Virus record (IMG/VR): IMGVR_UViG_3300008259_000501 | Span: 1-31,113 of that record | DNA from: a virus | Strand: one strand, 5' to 3' | Length of the DNA: 31,113 nucleotides | Part shown: piece after piece, positions 6,285-12,753 of the stretch | How the letters are laid out: the number at the start of each line of letters is the position of its first letter | Position numbering within the stretch: position 1 is the first letter of the stretch | The notes under the pieces: generated by a model | Told to the model about the DNA's origin: nothing | Databases searched by the model: none | Seen by the model: the letters and a program-made list of their open reading frames with translations, nothing else | Made by a program: the position numbers and the translations under genes

Positions 6285-6312
6285 GAAAAGACTAGGGATT
6301 ACTCCCCAGTCT
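6285..6312 (-). terminator. Rho-independent terminator overlapping a stop codon
   Basis: On the minus strand AGACTGGGG (6312-6304) pairs with CCCTAGTCT through one G-U pair, with a 6-nt loop AGTAAT, followed by TTTTCTT. The TAA stop of the 6523-6299 gene is in the loop, an economical stop-in-terminator arrangement. Confidence 0.8.
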
Positions 6313-6523
6313 GATTCTCTGCTGCATTAAGCTGTCCTTCAATGAATGATTGCAGGTGATTTTGAAGTTCTGTTAATGCATCTCTGCCAGCTCTTAAATT
6401 CCAATACATAGAAATATCATCATCATCATCATCATTATCTAATGATTTGTCTATCTCTACATTGTATTTTGTAATTCTTGTGTCAATCATCTTAATGATT
6501 GCTAGTACTGTTGTTGTGTCCAT
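6299..6523 (-). CDS. Small acidic hypothetical protein
   Basis: Seventy-four residues with an acidic run DNDDDDDIS near residues 28-36 between two helix-like segments (VLAIIKMIDTRITKYNVEID and RAGRDALTELQNHLQSFIEG). It has no TM segment or signal. The coding aspartates come from a (ATC)n-like run on the plus strand (6417-6434), a site prone to length change. Unlike its neighbours it lacks the TATTATACC repeat upstream and instead follows the hairpin element 6553-6641. Family not recognised. Confidence 0.6.
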   Translation of the reverse strand: MDTTTVLAIIKMIDTRITKYNVEIDKSLDNDDDDDDISMYWNLRAGRDALTELQNHLQSFIEGQLNAAENQTGE

Positions 6524-6552
6524 TGTTTTAAGTTTTAAAGATTAATAATAAA

Positions 6553-6641
6553 TACTCAGAGCCCCGGCAGTGGCAAACGCATATTAAGTCCTTACGGTCC
6601 TTATGCTCTAGTTGCTATCCTCCGGTTTCAGACTCTGAGTA
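6553..6641. ncRNA. 89-nt closed long-hairpin element, unidentified
   Basis: TACTCAGAG (6553-6561) pairs perfectly with CTCTGAGTA (6633-6641). Inside, nested pairings follow in order: CCGG/CCGG (6564-6567/6622-6625), GUGGCAA/UUGCUAU (about 6570-6576/6612-6618, with two G-U pairs on the plus strand), and GCATA/TATGC (about 6579-6583/6601-6605). It fills almost all of the gap between two minus-strand genes. The G-U pairs favour plus-strand RNA, against gene direction. It could be a small RNA, a processing or termination element, or a protein-binding DNA site. Confidence 0.45.
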
Positions 6642-6650
6642 AATTTGTAG

Positions 6651-6863
6651 TTATGGAAGACCCATAAAGTGCCCAGCTATTGAACCGACCAATACCTGTA
6701 ACTCTCTAACGGGCCTATCATATAACTCATCAAACTCTTTTGTAGTAAGAGGAGGAACATGATTGTGTTGCAGTATGCTAGCAATATTGTATATTGCATA
6801 TACTTTTTCCTGTGCTTCAGGACTTAGCGTGAGATAAACAATCTCATTAAATGGTTGTGCCAT
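6651..6863 (-). CDS. Small hypothetical protein
   Basis: I choose the ATG at 6863 (MAQPFNEIVYLTLSPEAQEK; 70 residues). The in-frame start at 6980 would translate the promoter-like repeat and CGGAG repeats, which is implausible. The leader TTAACTTAAACCAATTCGCC resembles other leaders here. The protein looks helical, with YAIYNIASILQHNHVPPLTT in the middle and LVGSIAGHFMGLP at the end. No family recognised. The promoter-like repeat copy 4 (6889-6914) is 26 nt upstream. Confidence 0.6.
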   Translation of the reverse strand: MAQPFNEIVYLTLSPEAQEKVYAIYNIASILQHNHVPPLTTKEFDELYDRPVRELQVLVGSIAGHFMGLP

Positions 6864-6885
6864 GGCGAATTGGTTTAAGTTAATA

Positions 6886-7089
6886 CTAGTGACAAGGAAA
6901 GGCTTGATATAATATGACCACAAGGTGAGAGCGAGCGGAGCGAGCCTTGAGCGCGTGTGTGAGGATGATAGTAAAACCACTTACCTCTGCGTTTAAGTAA
7001 CGCTTACTTGTGCCGTTGTTATACGTTACGGCAAGGACGCGCACGATTTGTTCCTGGAACAATTCAGTGCTAATGGTAGTTGTGATCAT
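6886..7089 (-). CDS. Small hypothetical ORF (67 aa)
   Basis: The ATG at 7089 lies 22 nt downstream (minus strand) of the TATTATACC core of repeat copy 5, the same arrangement as other genes in this stretch. Residues 1-40 look protein-like (ITTTISTELFQEQIVRVLAV, then YNNGTSKRYLNAEVSGF). The C-terminal third is translated from the CGGAG repeat and copy 4 of the promoter-like repeat (6889-6954), so it may be a fortuitous or eroded tail. No family recognised. Confidence 0.4.
   Translation of the reverse strand: MITTTISTELFQEQIVRVLAVTYNNGTSKRYLNAEVSGFTIILTHALKARSARSHLVVILYQAFPCH
6889..6954 (-). repeat. Promoter-like repeat copy 4 plus CGGAG repeats
   Basis: The core GTGACAAGGAAAGGCTTGAT followed by ATAATA spans 6889-6914 (plus strand). 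The G-rich part is 6921-6954, with GCGAGC-GGA-GCGAGC flanked by CAAGG/CCTTG (6921-6925/6945-6949). It serves the gene at 6863 on the minus strand. Confidence 0.6.
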
Positions 7090-7091
7090 AG

Positions 7092-7165
7092 CAGTGACAA
7101 GGAAAGGCCCAGGTATAATACTAGACAGCTAGTTGATAGGAACGAAGCGGAGCGGAGTGACGTGG
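7092..7165 (-). repeat. Promoter-like repeat copy 5 plus CGGAG repeats
   Basis: Repeat at 7092-7120 (plus strand CAGTGACAAGGAAAGGCCC then AGGTATAATA), and CGGAG repeats at 7143-7165. It sits between the terminator at 7167-7189 and the small ORF starting at 7089. Confidence 0.6.
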
Positions 7166-7166
7166 G

Positions 7167-7189
7167 AAAAGATAAAGCCCCGAAGGGCT
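7167..7189 (-). terminator. Rho-independent terminator with UUCG tetraloop
   Basis: On the minus strand AGCCC-TTCG-GGGCT is followed by TTATCTTTT. The C(UUCG)G tetraloop exists only on this strand, which fixes the direction. It lies 7 nt past the stop of the 7462-7196 gene. Confidence 0.85.
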
Positions 7190-7195
7190 ATATCA

Positions 7196-7462
7196 CTAGA
7201 AGGGTAATTCATCGGCTTCAGAGCTTCTCATTTCAATGAAGTCTTGTCTTCTCTCAAGATCCGCTTTGTAAGCTAAGAATATCTCAGCTTCTTTCCAGTC
7301 AACGTGTTCTCCATCAAGAGTGATATCCCAGAATTGATATCTACCTCTAATGCCTACGTAATGTAGATTAACTGCATGTTGTAGAGCTGCATCATATAGA
7401 TGAAACTCAATAACCTTTAATGACTCTGGATGTTGTGATGATCTGTAACGTAATGTATACAT
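7196..7462 (-). CDS. Hypothetical protein
   Basis: Eighty-eight residues beginning MYTLRYRSSQHPESLKVIEF, alternating strand and helix character, with an aromatic patch (RGRYQFWDITLDGEHVDWKE) in the middle and an acidic end. No TM segment or signal. It is the rightmost minus-strand gene, facing the plus-strand late region across a 290-bp control region. A truncated promoter-like repeat (7512-7526) is 50 nt upstream and a UUCG terminator follows. Not recognised. Confidence 0.6.
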   Translation of the reverse strand: MYTLRYRSSQHPESLKVIEFHLYDAALQHAVNLHYVGIRGRYQFWDITLDGEHVDWKEAEIFLAYKADLERRQDFIEMRSSEADELPF

Positions 7463-7755
7463 GGCTATAGTACCTATTGGTTAGTAGGCAAGCTCTGGAA
7501 GTTTTGCCGGGGGCCTGTTATAATAGACCCCCCTCAAACTAATACACATATGATTTTCATATACCACTCAAACTAACACTCATCTTGTTTTTTTATACTC
7601 CAAAATTTTTTTATTAAAAAGCGTTGTGTATATTTGTACTTCATATAGAGATTCTCTATTGTTTGCTTGATTTTTTTTCTACAATAATCCCTGGATAATT
7701 CTGGGGATTTTTGTTTATGTCTCTTATAGTGTGTATATTAGCAAAAAAAATTATT
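7463..7755. promoter_or_regulatory. Divergent early/late control region
   Basis: On the minus side is a short copy (6) of the promoter-like repeat, core GGCCTGTTATAATAG at 7512-7526. On the plus side the sequence becomes very AT-rich. A TATATTTG box at 7629-7636 has only TTT at the -33 position. A better promoter is at 7711-7741 (separate entry). No gene is visible except the short in-frame upstream extension of the endolysin ORF, which I reject. Confidence 0.55.
7711..7741 (+). promoter_or_regulatory. Bacteroidota-type promoter for the endolysin
   Basis: TTG (7711-7713), exactly 20 nt, then TATATTAG (7734-7741), close to the Bacteroidota -33/-7 consensus TTG-N19/20-TAnnTTTG. Transcription would start about 7748, just before the ATG at 7756, which supports 7756 over the TTG at 7711 as the start codon. 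Confidence 0.6.
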
Positions 7756-8676
7756 ATGGTTTTAAGATTTGGATCTACTGGTGAGCATGTAAAGCAGTTA
7801 CAGAAATTTTTAAATGTTAAAGATGATGGTATCTTTGGTTCAGGTACTGAGCTTAAGGTTAGGGCTTGGCAATTAACCCACGGGTTAACGCCGGATGGGA
7901 TTGTTGGTACTGATACTATGACTAAGATGGGGTACATCACAACGGACTTGTCTGAAAAGAAAGAGTCTTCTCTTGAAATTAAGAGATTACATCTTCCTAC
8001 TGGTGAGTATCTAGCTGGGCCTACTAAGAAAGAGTGGTTGTTTCTACATCATACTGCCGGCTGGCATGATCCTTTTAATACTATTACTCAATGGGGTAAA
8101 GATACTCGTGGTCCTGTAGCAACTGAGTTTGTTCTAGGCGGTCAGTCTATTAAAGGTGATGAAGTTAAGTCTGATGGAGTTATCGTGCAGTCATTTCCTC
8201 GTAGTGGTTATGCCTGGCATCTAGGTACTGGTAATAATGTTATGCATAAAAACTCAATTGGTATTGAAGTGTGTAACTTTGGTCAGCTTACTAAAGGTGG
8301 TTACAAGAAGGATGGCAGATGGATTGCTTTAAAACCAAACTCGTTTTATACTTACGTGGGTGTTGAAGCTGCTCCTGAACAAGTTGTTAGATTAAGTAAA
8401 GCTTTCCGTGGGTATGAGTTCTGGCATAGATACTCTAATAAACAAATTGAGAATCTTAAAAAGCTTATCTTGTTTATAGGAGAACGTGATGGGATTGATG
8501 TTAGAAAAGGACTACCTGAGTTGATTAGGTCGGCTGGTGCTCATAAAGCTTTTGATACATGTGATGAGACAATGTGCGCAAAAACTAAAGGTCTATGGAC
8601 TCACACTAATGTTCAGAAAGGTAAAGTTGATATGTTCCCGCAACAAGAACTTATTGATATGCTTGTAAGTTATTAA
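7756..8676 (+). CDS. Endolysin: PG-binding domain plus N-acetylmuramoyl-L-alanine amidase
   Basis: A 306-residue protein from the ATG at 7756. Residues 4-57 form a PG_binding_1 domain (FGSTGEHVKQLQKFLNVKDD, FGSGTELKVRAWQL, LTPDGIVGTDT). From about residue 90 an Amidase_2/PGRP-type domain follows: LFLHHTAG (H98 a predicted zinc ligand), GYAWHLG (H155 a conserved site), NSIGIEVCN, and HTNVQKGKVDMFP near the end (H283 and D292 as the remaining zinc site, K290 near the catalytic position). It would cleave the amide bond between muramic acid and the stem peptide to lyse the cell. There is no signal peptide, so export should depend on a holin. It is separated by about 7 kb of fibre genes from the holin/spanin group. 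Confidence 0.9.
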   Translation: MVLRFGSTGEHVKQLQKFLNVKDDGIFGSGTELKVRAWQLTHGLTPDGIVGTDTMTKMGYITTDLSEKKESSLEIKRLHLPTGEYLAGPTKKEWLFLHHTAGWHDPFNTITQWGKDTRGPVATEFVLGGQSIKGDEVKSDGVIVQSFPRSGYAWHLGTGNNVMHKNSIGIEVCNFGQLTKGGYKKDGRWIALKPNSFYTYVGVEAAPEQVVRLSKAFRGYEFWHRYSNKQIENLKKLILFIGERDGIDVRKGLPELIRSAGAHKAFDTCDETMCAKTKGLWTHTNVQKGKVDMFPQQELIDMLVSY

Positions 8677-8683
8677 AATAATT

Positions 8684-8714
8684 TTGCTTATTCATAAATA
8701 AAATAGTATATTGT
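8684..8714 (+). promoter_or_regulatory. Promoter immediately before the 8718 gene
   Basis: TTG (8684-8686), 20 nt, TATATTGT (8707-8714), then AGC and the ATG at 8718. The same arrangement with the same spacing occurs before 11077. The start codon is where transcription would begin, so the mRNA may be leaderless. Confidence 0.6.
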
Positions 8715-8717
8715 AGC

Positions 8718-9032
8718 ATGGCTGAATTAATTATGACTGAATTATCAGAACAAGGTACACTAGGTACAGGTAGTATAACATTATATACTTGTCCAATAGC
8801 TACAGGATCTAGATTAAATCTTAAGTTTAATAATCCTGCTGCTAATACGGTTAGTCTTAAAAGATATGATAATCTGCAAGCTATAACAACTACCGTATAT
8901 ACTTTCAACTTAGCTGCTGGTGATGTAGTTATTGACAATAATAATTACTACTTAAGACCTGGTGATTATATAGCTATTGACAATTCAGTTGCTGGAACTA
9001 ATTATGTAATACAAGTATTTGAATTCAGATAA
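8718..9032 (+). CDS. Small beta-rich virion/tail-associated protein
   Basis: A 104-residue protein, mostly alternating hydrophobic/polar residues with many Thr, Asn and Gly, as in small beta-sandwich virion proteins. Segments such as GTGSITLYTCPIATGSRLNL and YYLRPGDYIAIDNS are typical strand-turn patterns; no TM segment. Its stop overlaps the start of the large fibre gene (TAATG), so the two are probably translated together. It has its own promoter. A role as a fibre accessory or decoration protein is inferred from position only. Confidence 0.6.
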   Translation: MAELIMTELSEQGTLGTGSITLYTCPIATGSRLNLKFNNPAANTVSLKRYDNLQAITTTVYTFNLAAGDVVIDNNNYYLRPGDYIAIDNSVAGTNYVIQVFEFR

Positions 9033-11029
9033 TGCAATTAATAGATAACGCAGGTAATGTATACGGGGAACACAATGTACAAATCATTGGTTCAAATGGT
9101 AAACCCAAAACCGCTAGTACTGGAGGTGGAGCACCAACTGGTCCTGCCGGCGGTGATTTGTCTGGATCTTATCCTAACCCTGGAGTCAACTGGTCATTAG
9201 GTTCTCCTGTATATGATCTTTTGTATTATCCTCTCTCTACTAACCCAGCTGGTTATCTTACTTCAGGTGCACTAAGTGGATATCTTACATCTGCCACAGC
9301 AGCCTTAACTTATTATCCTTTAACTAATCCATCAGGTTATATATCAGGTATTACTGGATTAGATGTTACAACTGCTTTAGGATTTACACCTTATGATGCT
9401 GCTAACCCAGCAGGATATATATCTGGAATAACTTCCGGAGATGTGACTACTGCTTTAGGTTATACTCCAGTTAATAAAGCTGGAGATACAATGACTGGAT
9501 CATTAATCTTAAATGCAGATCCTTCTTTTGCACTAGGTGCAGCAACTAAACAATATGTAGATAACATAGCCGCTGGCATCAACTTCCATAGCCCTGTTCA
9601 TGCAGCCACTACTGCAAACTTGGTAGCTACTTACTTCAATGGAGTAGCTGGAGTTGGTGCAACTCTTACTGCCACATCCAACGGTGCTCTAGTAGTAGAT
9701 AGTCAGCCAATGGTTAATACTGAAAGAGTCTTAGTTTGGCAACAGTCTTCAGGAATAGAAAATGGTATCTATGATGTCTTTGATGCAGGTAGTCCTACCA
9801 CACCTTTTATACTTAAGAGATCTACAGATTCTGATAATAATCCCACAGGAGAAATAGCTTATGGAGATTTTACTCTAACAATTACTGGGGTATTATATGG
9901 AGGTTTTGGTTTTATAATGAATACCCCAGGTACTATAACTGTAGGTGTAACTAATATATCTTATGTTCAATATAACATTGCTCAGGCTGTAATTGCCGGA
10001 TATGGTTTACAAGAATTAACACCTAATGTTTTATCAGTAGATAGTTCTGTCATTGCTACTGTAGCAAGTTTATCTAGTTATTTAACTACAGCTGCTGCAG
10101 CTCTTACTTATTTTCCAATACCAACAGGTACTATTAGTGAGTATCTAAGAGGAGATGGATCTCTTGCAACATTTCCTAGTATTCCTTCTATTACTCCATC
10201 AGCTCTTACTAAAGTAGATGATACTAATGTTACACTTACACTAGGAGGTACTCCAGCTAGTGCACTATTGCAGGCTGTAAGTTTAACTCTTGGTTGGACA
10301 GGAACTTTGGCAGATGCAAGAATAGCATCAGCTGCTACATGGAATGCTAAACAAAATGCTTTAACTTTTGGTAACTTAACAGATGTAGGTGTAGATGGTA
10401 TTACAGTAACAGGTGGTACAGGTGCAGTAATAGGTAGTGGAGTAAACATAGCTCAAACAGCATCTAGCTCATTAGCCAATGGGTATCTATCTTCTACTGA
10501 CTGGTCTACTTTTAATGATAAATCTAGATTACAATATAATAATAGTACAATTGCTCAAGCAATTACTGCAGCAACAGTAACTTACTTAACAGGTTCTAAT
10601 ATTTCTACTGCTAACATTAAAGCTGGTACAGTTGTAACTTGGAACATATCTGTTTCAAAAACAGCATCAGGTGTACAAGCTCCAGCATTTACTGTAAGAT
10701 TTGGAACTGCTGCAACAACAGCAGATGCGACAATATTATCTTTTACAGGTGCTGCTCAATCTGCAGCTATAGATACAGGAATGTTTACTATTCAGTGTAC
10801 ATTTAGAACTGTTGGTGCTGGTACTTCTGCAATTTTAGTTGGTCATTACTCTCTTATACATCAACTAGATCAAACCGGTTTGTCAGTAGGTGGAGGTGGT
10901 GCTTTTGCAACATCTTCAGGTTTTAACTCAACAACAGCTAATGCTTTTTTAGGAATAACTGTAAATAACGGAACAGCATCAGTATGGACAGTAAATCAAG
11001 TAAATGTCAAAATAGAAAATATATTGTAA
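9032..11029 (+). CDS. Tail fibre protein
   Basis: A 665-residue fibre with N-terminal region to ~35, then the widespread fibre motif GPAGGDLSGSYPNPGV near residues 37-52. Next come repeated elements of the type TALGFTPYDAANPAGYISGI and SGDVTTALGYTPVNKAGDTM with TGSLILNADP and ATKQYVDN, as seen in many long tail fibres. The middle (INFHSPVHAATTANL...ERVLVWQQ...ENGIYDV) matches a fibre repeat domain. The C-terminal ~150 residues are beta-rich with an aromatic-poor Gly/Thr/Ala composition and may be the receptor-facing tip. It probably forms trimers. Starts at the overlapping TAATG with the upstream gene. Confidence 0.85.
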   Translation: MQLIDNAGNVYGEHNVQIIGSNGKPKTASTGGGAPTGPAGGDLSGSYPNPGVNWSLGSPVYDLLYYPLSTNPAGYLTSGALSGYLTSATAALTYYPLTNPSGYISGITGLDVTTALGFTPYDAANPAGYISGITSGDVTTALGYTPVNKAGDTMTGSLILNADPSFALGAATKQYVDNIAAGINFHSPVHAATTANLVATYFNGVAGVGATLTATSNGALVVDSQPMVNTERVLVWQQSSGIENGIYDVFDAGSPTTPFILKRSTDSDNNPTGEIAYGDFTLTITGVLYGGFGFIMNTPGTITVGVTNISYVQYNIAQAVIAGYGLQELTPNVLSVDSSVIATVASLSSYLTTAAAALTYFPIPTGTISEYLRGDGSLATFPSIPSITPSALTKVDDTNVTLTLGGTPASALLQAVSLTLGWTGTLADARIASAATWNAKQNALTFGNLTDVGVDGITVTGGTGAVIGSGVNIAQTASSSLANGYLSSTDWSTFNDKSRLQYNNSTIAQAITAATVTYLTGSNISTANIKAGTVVTWNISVSKTASGVQAPAFTVRFGTAATTADATILSFTGAAQSAAIDTGMFTIQCTFRTVGAGTSAILVGHYSLIHQLDQTGLSVGGGGAFATSSGFNSTTANAFLGITVNNGTASVWTVNQVNVKIENIL

Positions 11030-11042
11030 TATAAAAATATAT

Positions 11043-11073
11043 TTGTATATTTATAACTTTATTTGTATATTGT
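11043..11073 (+). promoter_or_regulatory. Promoter immediately before the 11077 fibre gene
   Basis: TTG (11043-11045), 20 nt, TATATTGT (11066-11073), then GTT and the ATG at 11077. The distance from box to ATG equals that at 8718, again suggesting leaderless or nearly leaderless transcription. Confidence 0.6.
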
Positions 11074-11076
11074 GTT

Positions 11077-11979
11077 ATGGATGTTGTAAATTTTGATGGC
11101 TTAAAAGCCCAAGATAAAATCATAGACCCGGCAGATGTTGATCCCAATGAGGATTACTTCCTGATCGGCAAGTACACTAATCACTATAGGACTAATAGCA
11201 TGAAGGCTACTAACTATCCTATCTATGCTATTAAAGCTGGTGATGTAATGGGAGGTGGTCTTGGTGTTCAATCTGTAACAGGTTTAAATACAGATAATAC
11301 AGATCCTCAAAATCCTATTGTTCAAATATCAGTAGATGGTACAACTATAACTGGTGATGGTACTCCAGGAAGTCCTTTAGTTGCATCTATACCTAAAATA
11401 ACACCTACTTTACAAGAAGTACTTGATAATAATCATGACTTATTATTTGGTAATAACTTCCAAGGAACAAACGCTGGAGTTGGAAACACAGGAGTAACTG
11501 TAATCGCTATTGGAAATGCCGCAGCTTTTCAAAACACAGGAGTATCTGTGAATGCTATTGGTAATAGTGCAGCTTTTCAAAACACAGGAAATGCTCTTAA
11601 TGCTATTGGAAATGAAGCAGCAAGAGATAACACAGGAGATTATGTTAATAGTATTGGTAGTCAGTCAGCAAAAAGTAACACAGGTGATTATGTAAATGCT
11701 TTGGGTCTTAATGCTGCTAGTAGTAATACAGGTAATTATATTAATGCGTTTGGTCTTAATGCAGCTGATCTTAATACAGGAGATAATGTAATAGCACTTG
11801 GAACAAATGCTGGTGTAGCAAATCCTTTATCTGGTATGTTTATTATATCAAATAGTGAATTACCTTCTTATGCAGACCATGCAGCAGCTGTTGCAGCAAT
11901 TAGTCCAACAGGTATACCAAATAATACTTATATTTATCATAATCAAGCAACTATGTCAATAGGAGCAGTAAGACTTTAA
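11077..11979 (+). CDS. Tail fibre/receptor-binding protein with 16-residue beta-repeat
   Basis: A 300-residue protein. Residues 1-57 form a module (MDVVNFDGLKAQDKIIDPAD, IGKY, NYPIYAI) also found at the N-termini of the products at 12437 and 12754; I infer it is a virion-attachment module. Residues 137-248 hold seven consecutive 16-residue repeats of the form NTGxxVxAIGxxAAxx, close to the NA(I/V)A(I/L)G pattern of beta-roll trimeric adhesin heads (YadA-like). A short C-terminal tip follows. The repeat geometry suggests a parallel beta-solenoid shaft. Own promoter upstream. Confidence 0.75.
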   Translation: MDVVNFDGLKAQDKIIDPADVDPNEDYFLIGKYTNHYRTNSMKATNYPIYAIKAGDVMGGGLGVQSVTGLNTDNTDPQNPIVQISVDGTTITGDGTPGSPLVASIPKITPTLQEVLDNNHDLLFGNNFQGTNAGVGNTGVTVIAIGNAAAFQNTGVSVNAIGNSAAFQNTGNALNAIGNEAARDNTGDYVNSIGSQSAKSNTGDYVNALGLNAASSNTGNYINAFGLNAADLNTGDNVIALGTNAGVANPLSGMFIISNSELPSYADHAAAVAAISPTGIPNNTYIYHNQATMSIGAVRL

Positions 11980-12002
11980 TTAATAATTAAAAACATAAAA
12001 AC

Positions 12003-12437
12003 ATGCAAGAATTCAAATTACCCAAAGTGTTTAACTGGCAGACTGCTAGTGATAAAATTAATAAAACAGCATATTACAGTCACTCTTTAGTTGATGGAAA
12101 TGTTATCACTGTTAATACCCTTAAAGGTATTATTGAGATAGATGCTATAGAAACTGTTGGTGGTGCAGATCCAGCTTTTGATGGAGCTGTTCAAATTTAT
12201 ATTAATAACCCAAGTCTTAATTTGACTGCGGCTAATAAAGATAACATCTATGTACAACTTACACCATATTATAAACCAGCAATAAGTGATAAAGCTATTC
12301 CTTATATTCTTGCCAATGGTGTATTAATACCAAATGGTTTAGGTGTTGAAGTATATAACGCAAGTCCTGCTCCAGCAGCAGCTGATCAATGGGAAGGTGC
12401 ATTCTATATGTACTATGAAATTTATACAATTAAGTAA
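12003..12437 (+). CDS. Hypothetical fibre-cluster protein
   Basis: A 144-residue protein beginning MQEFKLPKVFNWQTASDKIN, beta-rich, with no TM segment or signal. Segments such as VITVNTLKGIIEIDAIETVG and DNIYVQLTPYYKPAISDKAI suggest a small globular beta domain. It ends with TAATGG, overlapping the next start. It lacks the shared MD(I/V)V module. A head-fibre or fibre-chaperone role is possible from position, but no family is recognised. Confidence 0.55.
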   Translation: MQEFKLPKVFNWQTASDKINKTAYYSHSLVDGNVITVNTLKGIIEIDAIETVGGADPAFDGAVQIYINNPSLNLTAANKDNIYVQLTPYYKPAISDKAIPYILANGVLIPNGLGVEVYNASPAPAAADQWEGAFYMYYEIYTIK

Positions 12438-12751
12438 TGGACATAGTTAAGATCCAATCACTTATTGCTCAAGGTAGAGTAGTAAGTATTACTGATATAG
12501 ATCCTACACAAGCTTTTGTGCAGATTGGTATTTATCATCCTGATAACAGGAAAGTTGGATCAGCTAATAATACTTATCCTCCTTTTGTAATTCCTTTAAG
12601 TGAACTTGGAGGTGGTGGTGGAAGTAATGTACCTAATGCAATTACTGTAACAGTTGATTTAAACACAACATTACCTCAAGTATTTACTTTTCCTAATACC
12701 AGGAACAGTAGATGTTCATATCATGGTTTACAAAATAAGTTAATAAAATAA
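12437..12751 (+). CDS. Short fibre protein with shared N-terminal module; probably truncated
   Basis: Residues 1-57 (MDIVKIQSLIAQGRVVSITD, VQIGIYHPDNR, NTYPPFVIPLSEL) are nearly identical in pattern to the start of the next gene and similar to that of 11077. After a GGGGG linker the chain runs only ~45 residues more and ends in a Cys/Arg/Lys-rich tail unlike a fibre tip. Another frame over the last ~50 nt reads LIPGTVDVHIMVYKIS, which looks more protein-like, so a frameshift near 12700 followed by loss of the tip is likely. This looks like an eroded duplicate of the downstream fibre gene. Confidence 0.55.
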   Translation: MDIVKIQSLIAQGRVVSITDIDPTQAFVQIGIYHPDNRKVGSANNTYPPFVIPLSELGGGGGSNVPNAITVTVDLNTTLPQVFTFPNTRNSRCSYHGLQNKLIK

Positions 12752-12753
12752 AA

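Noticed and set aside
6864-6980. Longer N-terminus for the 6651-6863 gene
   Set aside because: It would translate the promoter-like repeat and CGGAG repeats; the ATG at 6863 has a typical leader.
4807-7165. CRISPR array from CGGAG repeats
   Set aside because: Repeats are pentamer-based, irregular, 20-60 nt in total, and have no spacers of constant length.
7711-7755. Longer N-terminus for the endolysin from TTG at 7711
   Set aside because: The extra 15 residues are translated from the promoter boxes; the ATG at 7756 starts just before the PG-binding domain.
10108-10449. Minus-strand 113-codon frame within the fibre gene
   Set aside because: It is an antisense shadow of the Thr/Ala/Val-rich fibre coding sequence.
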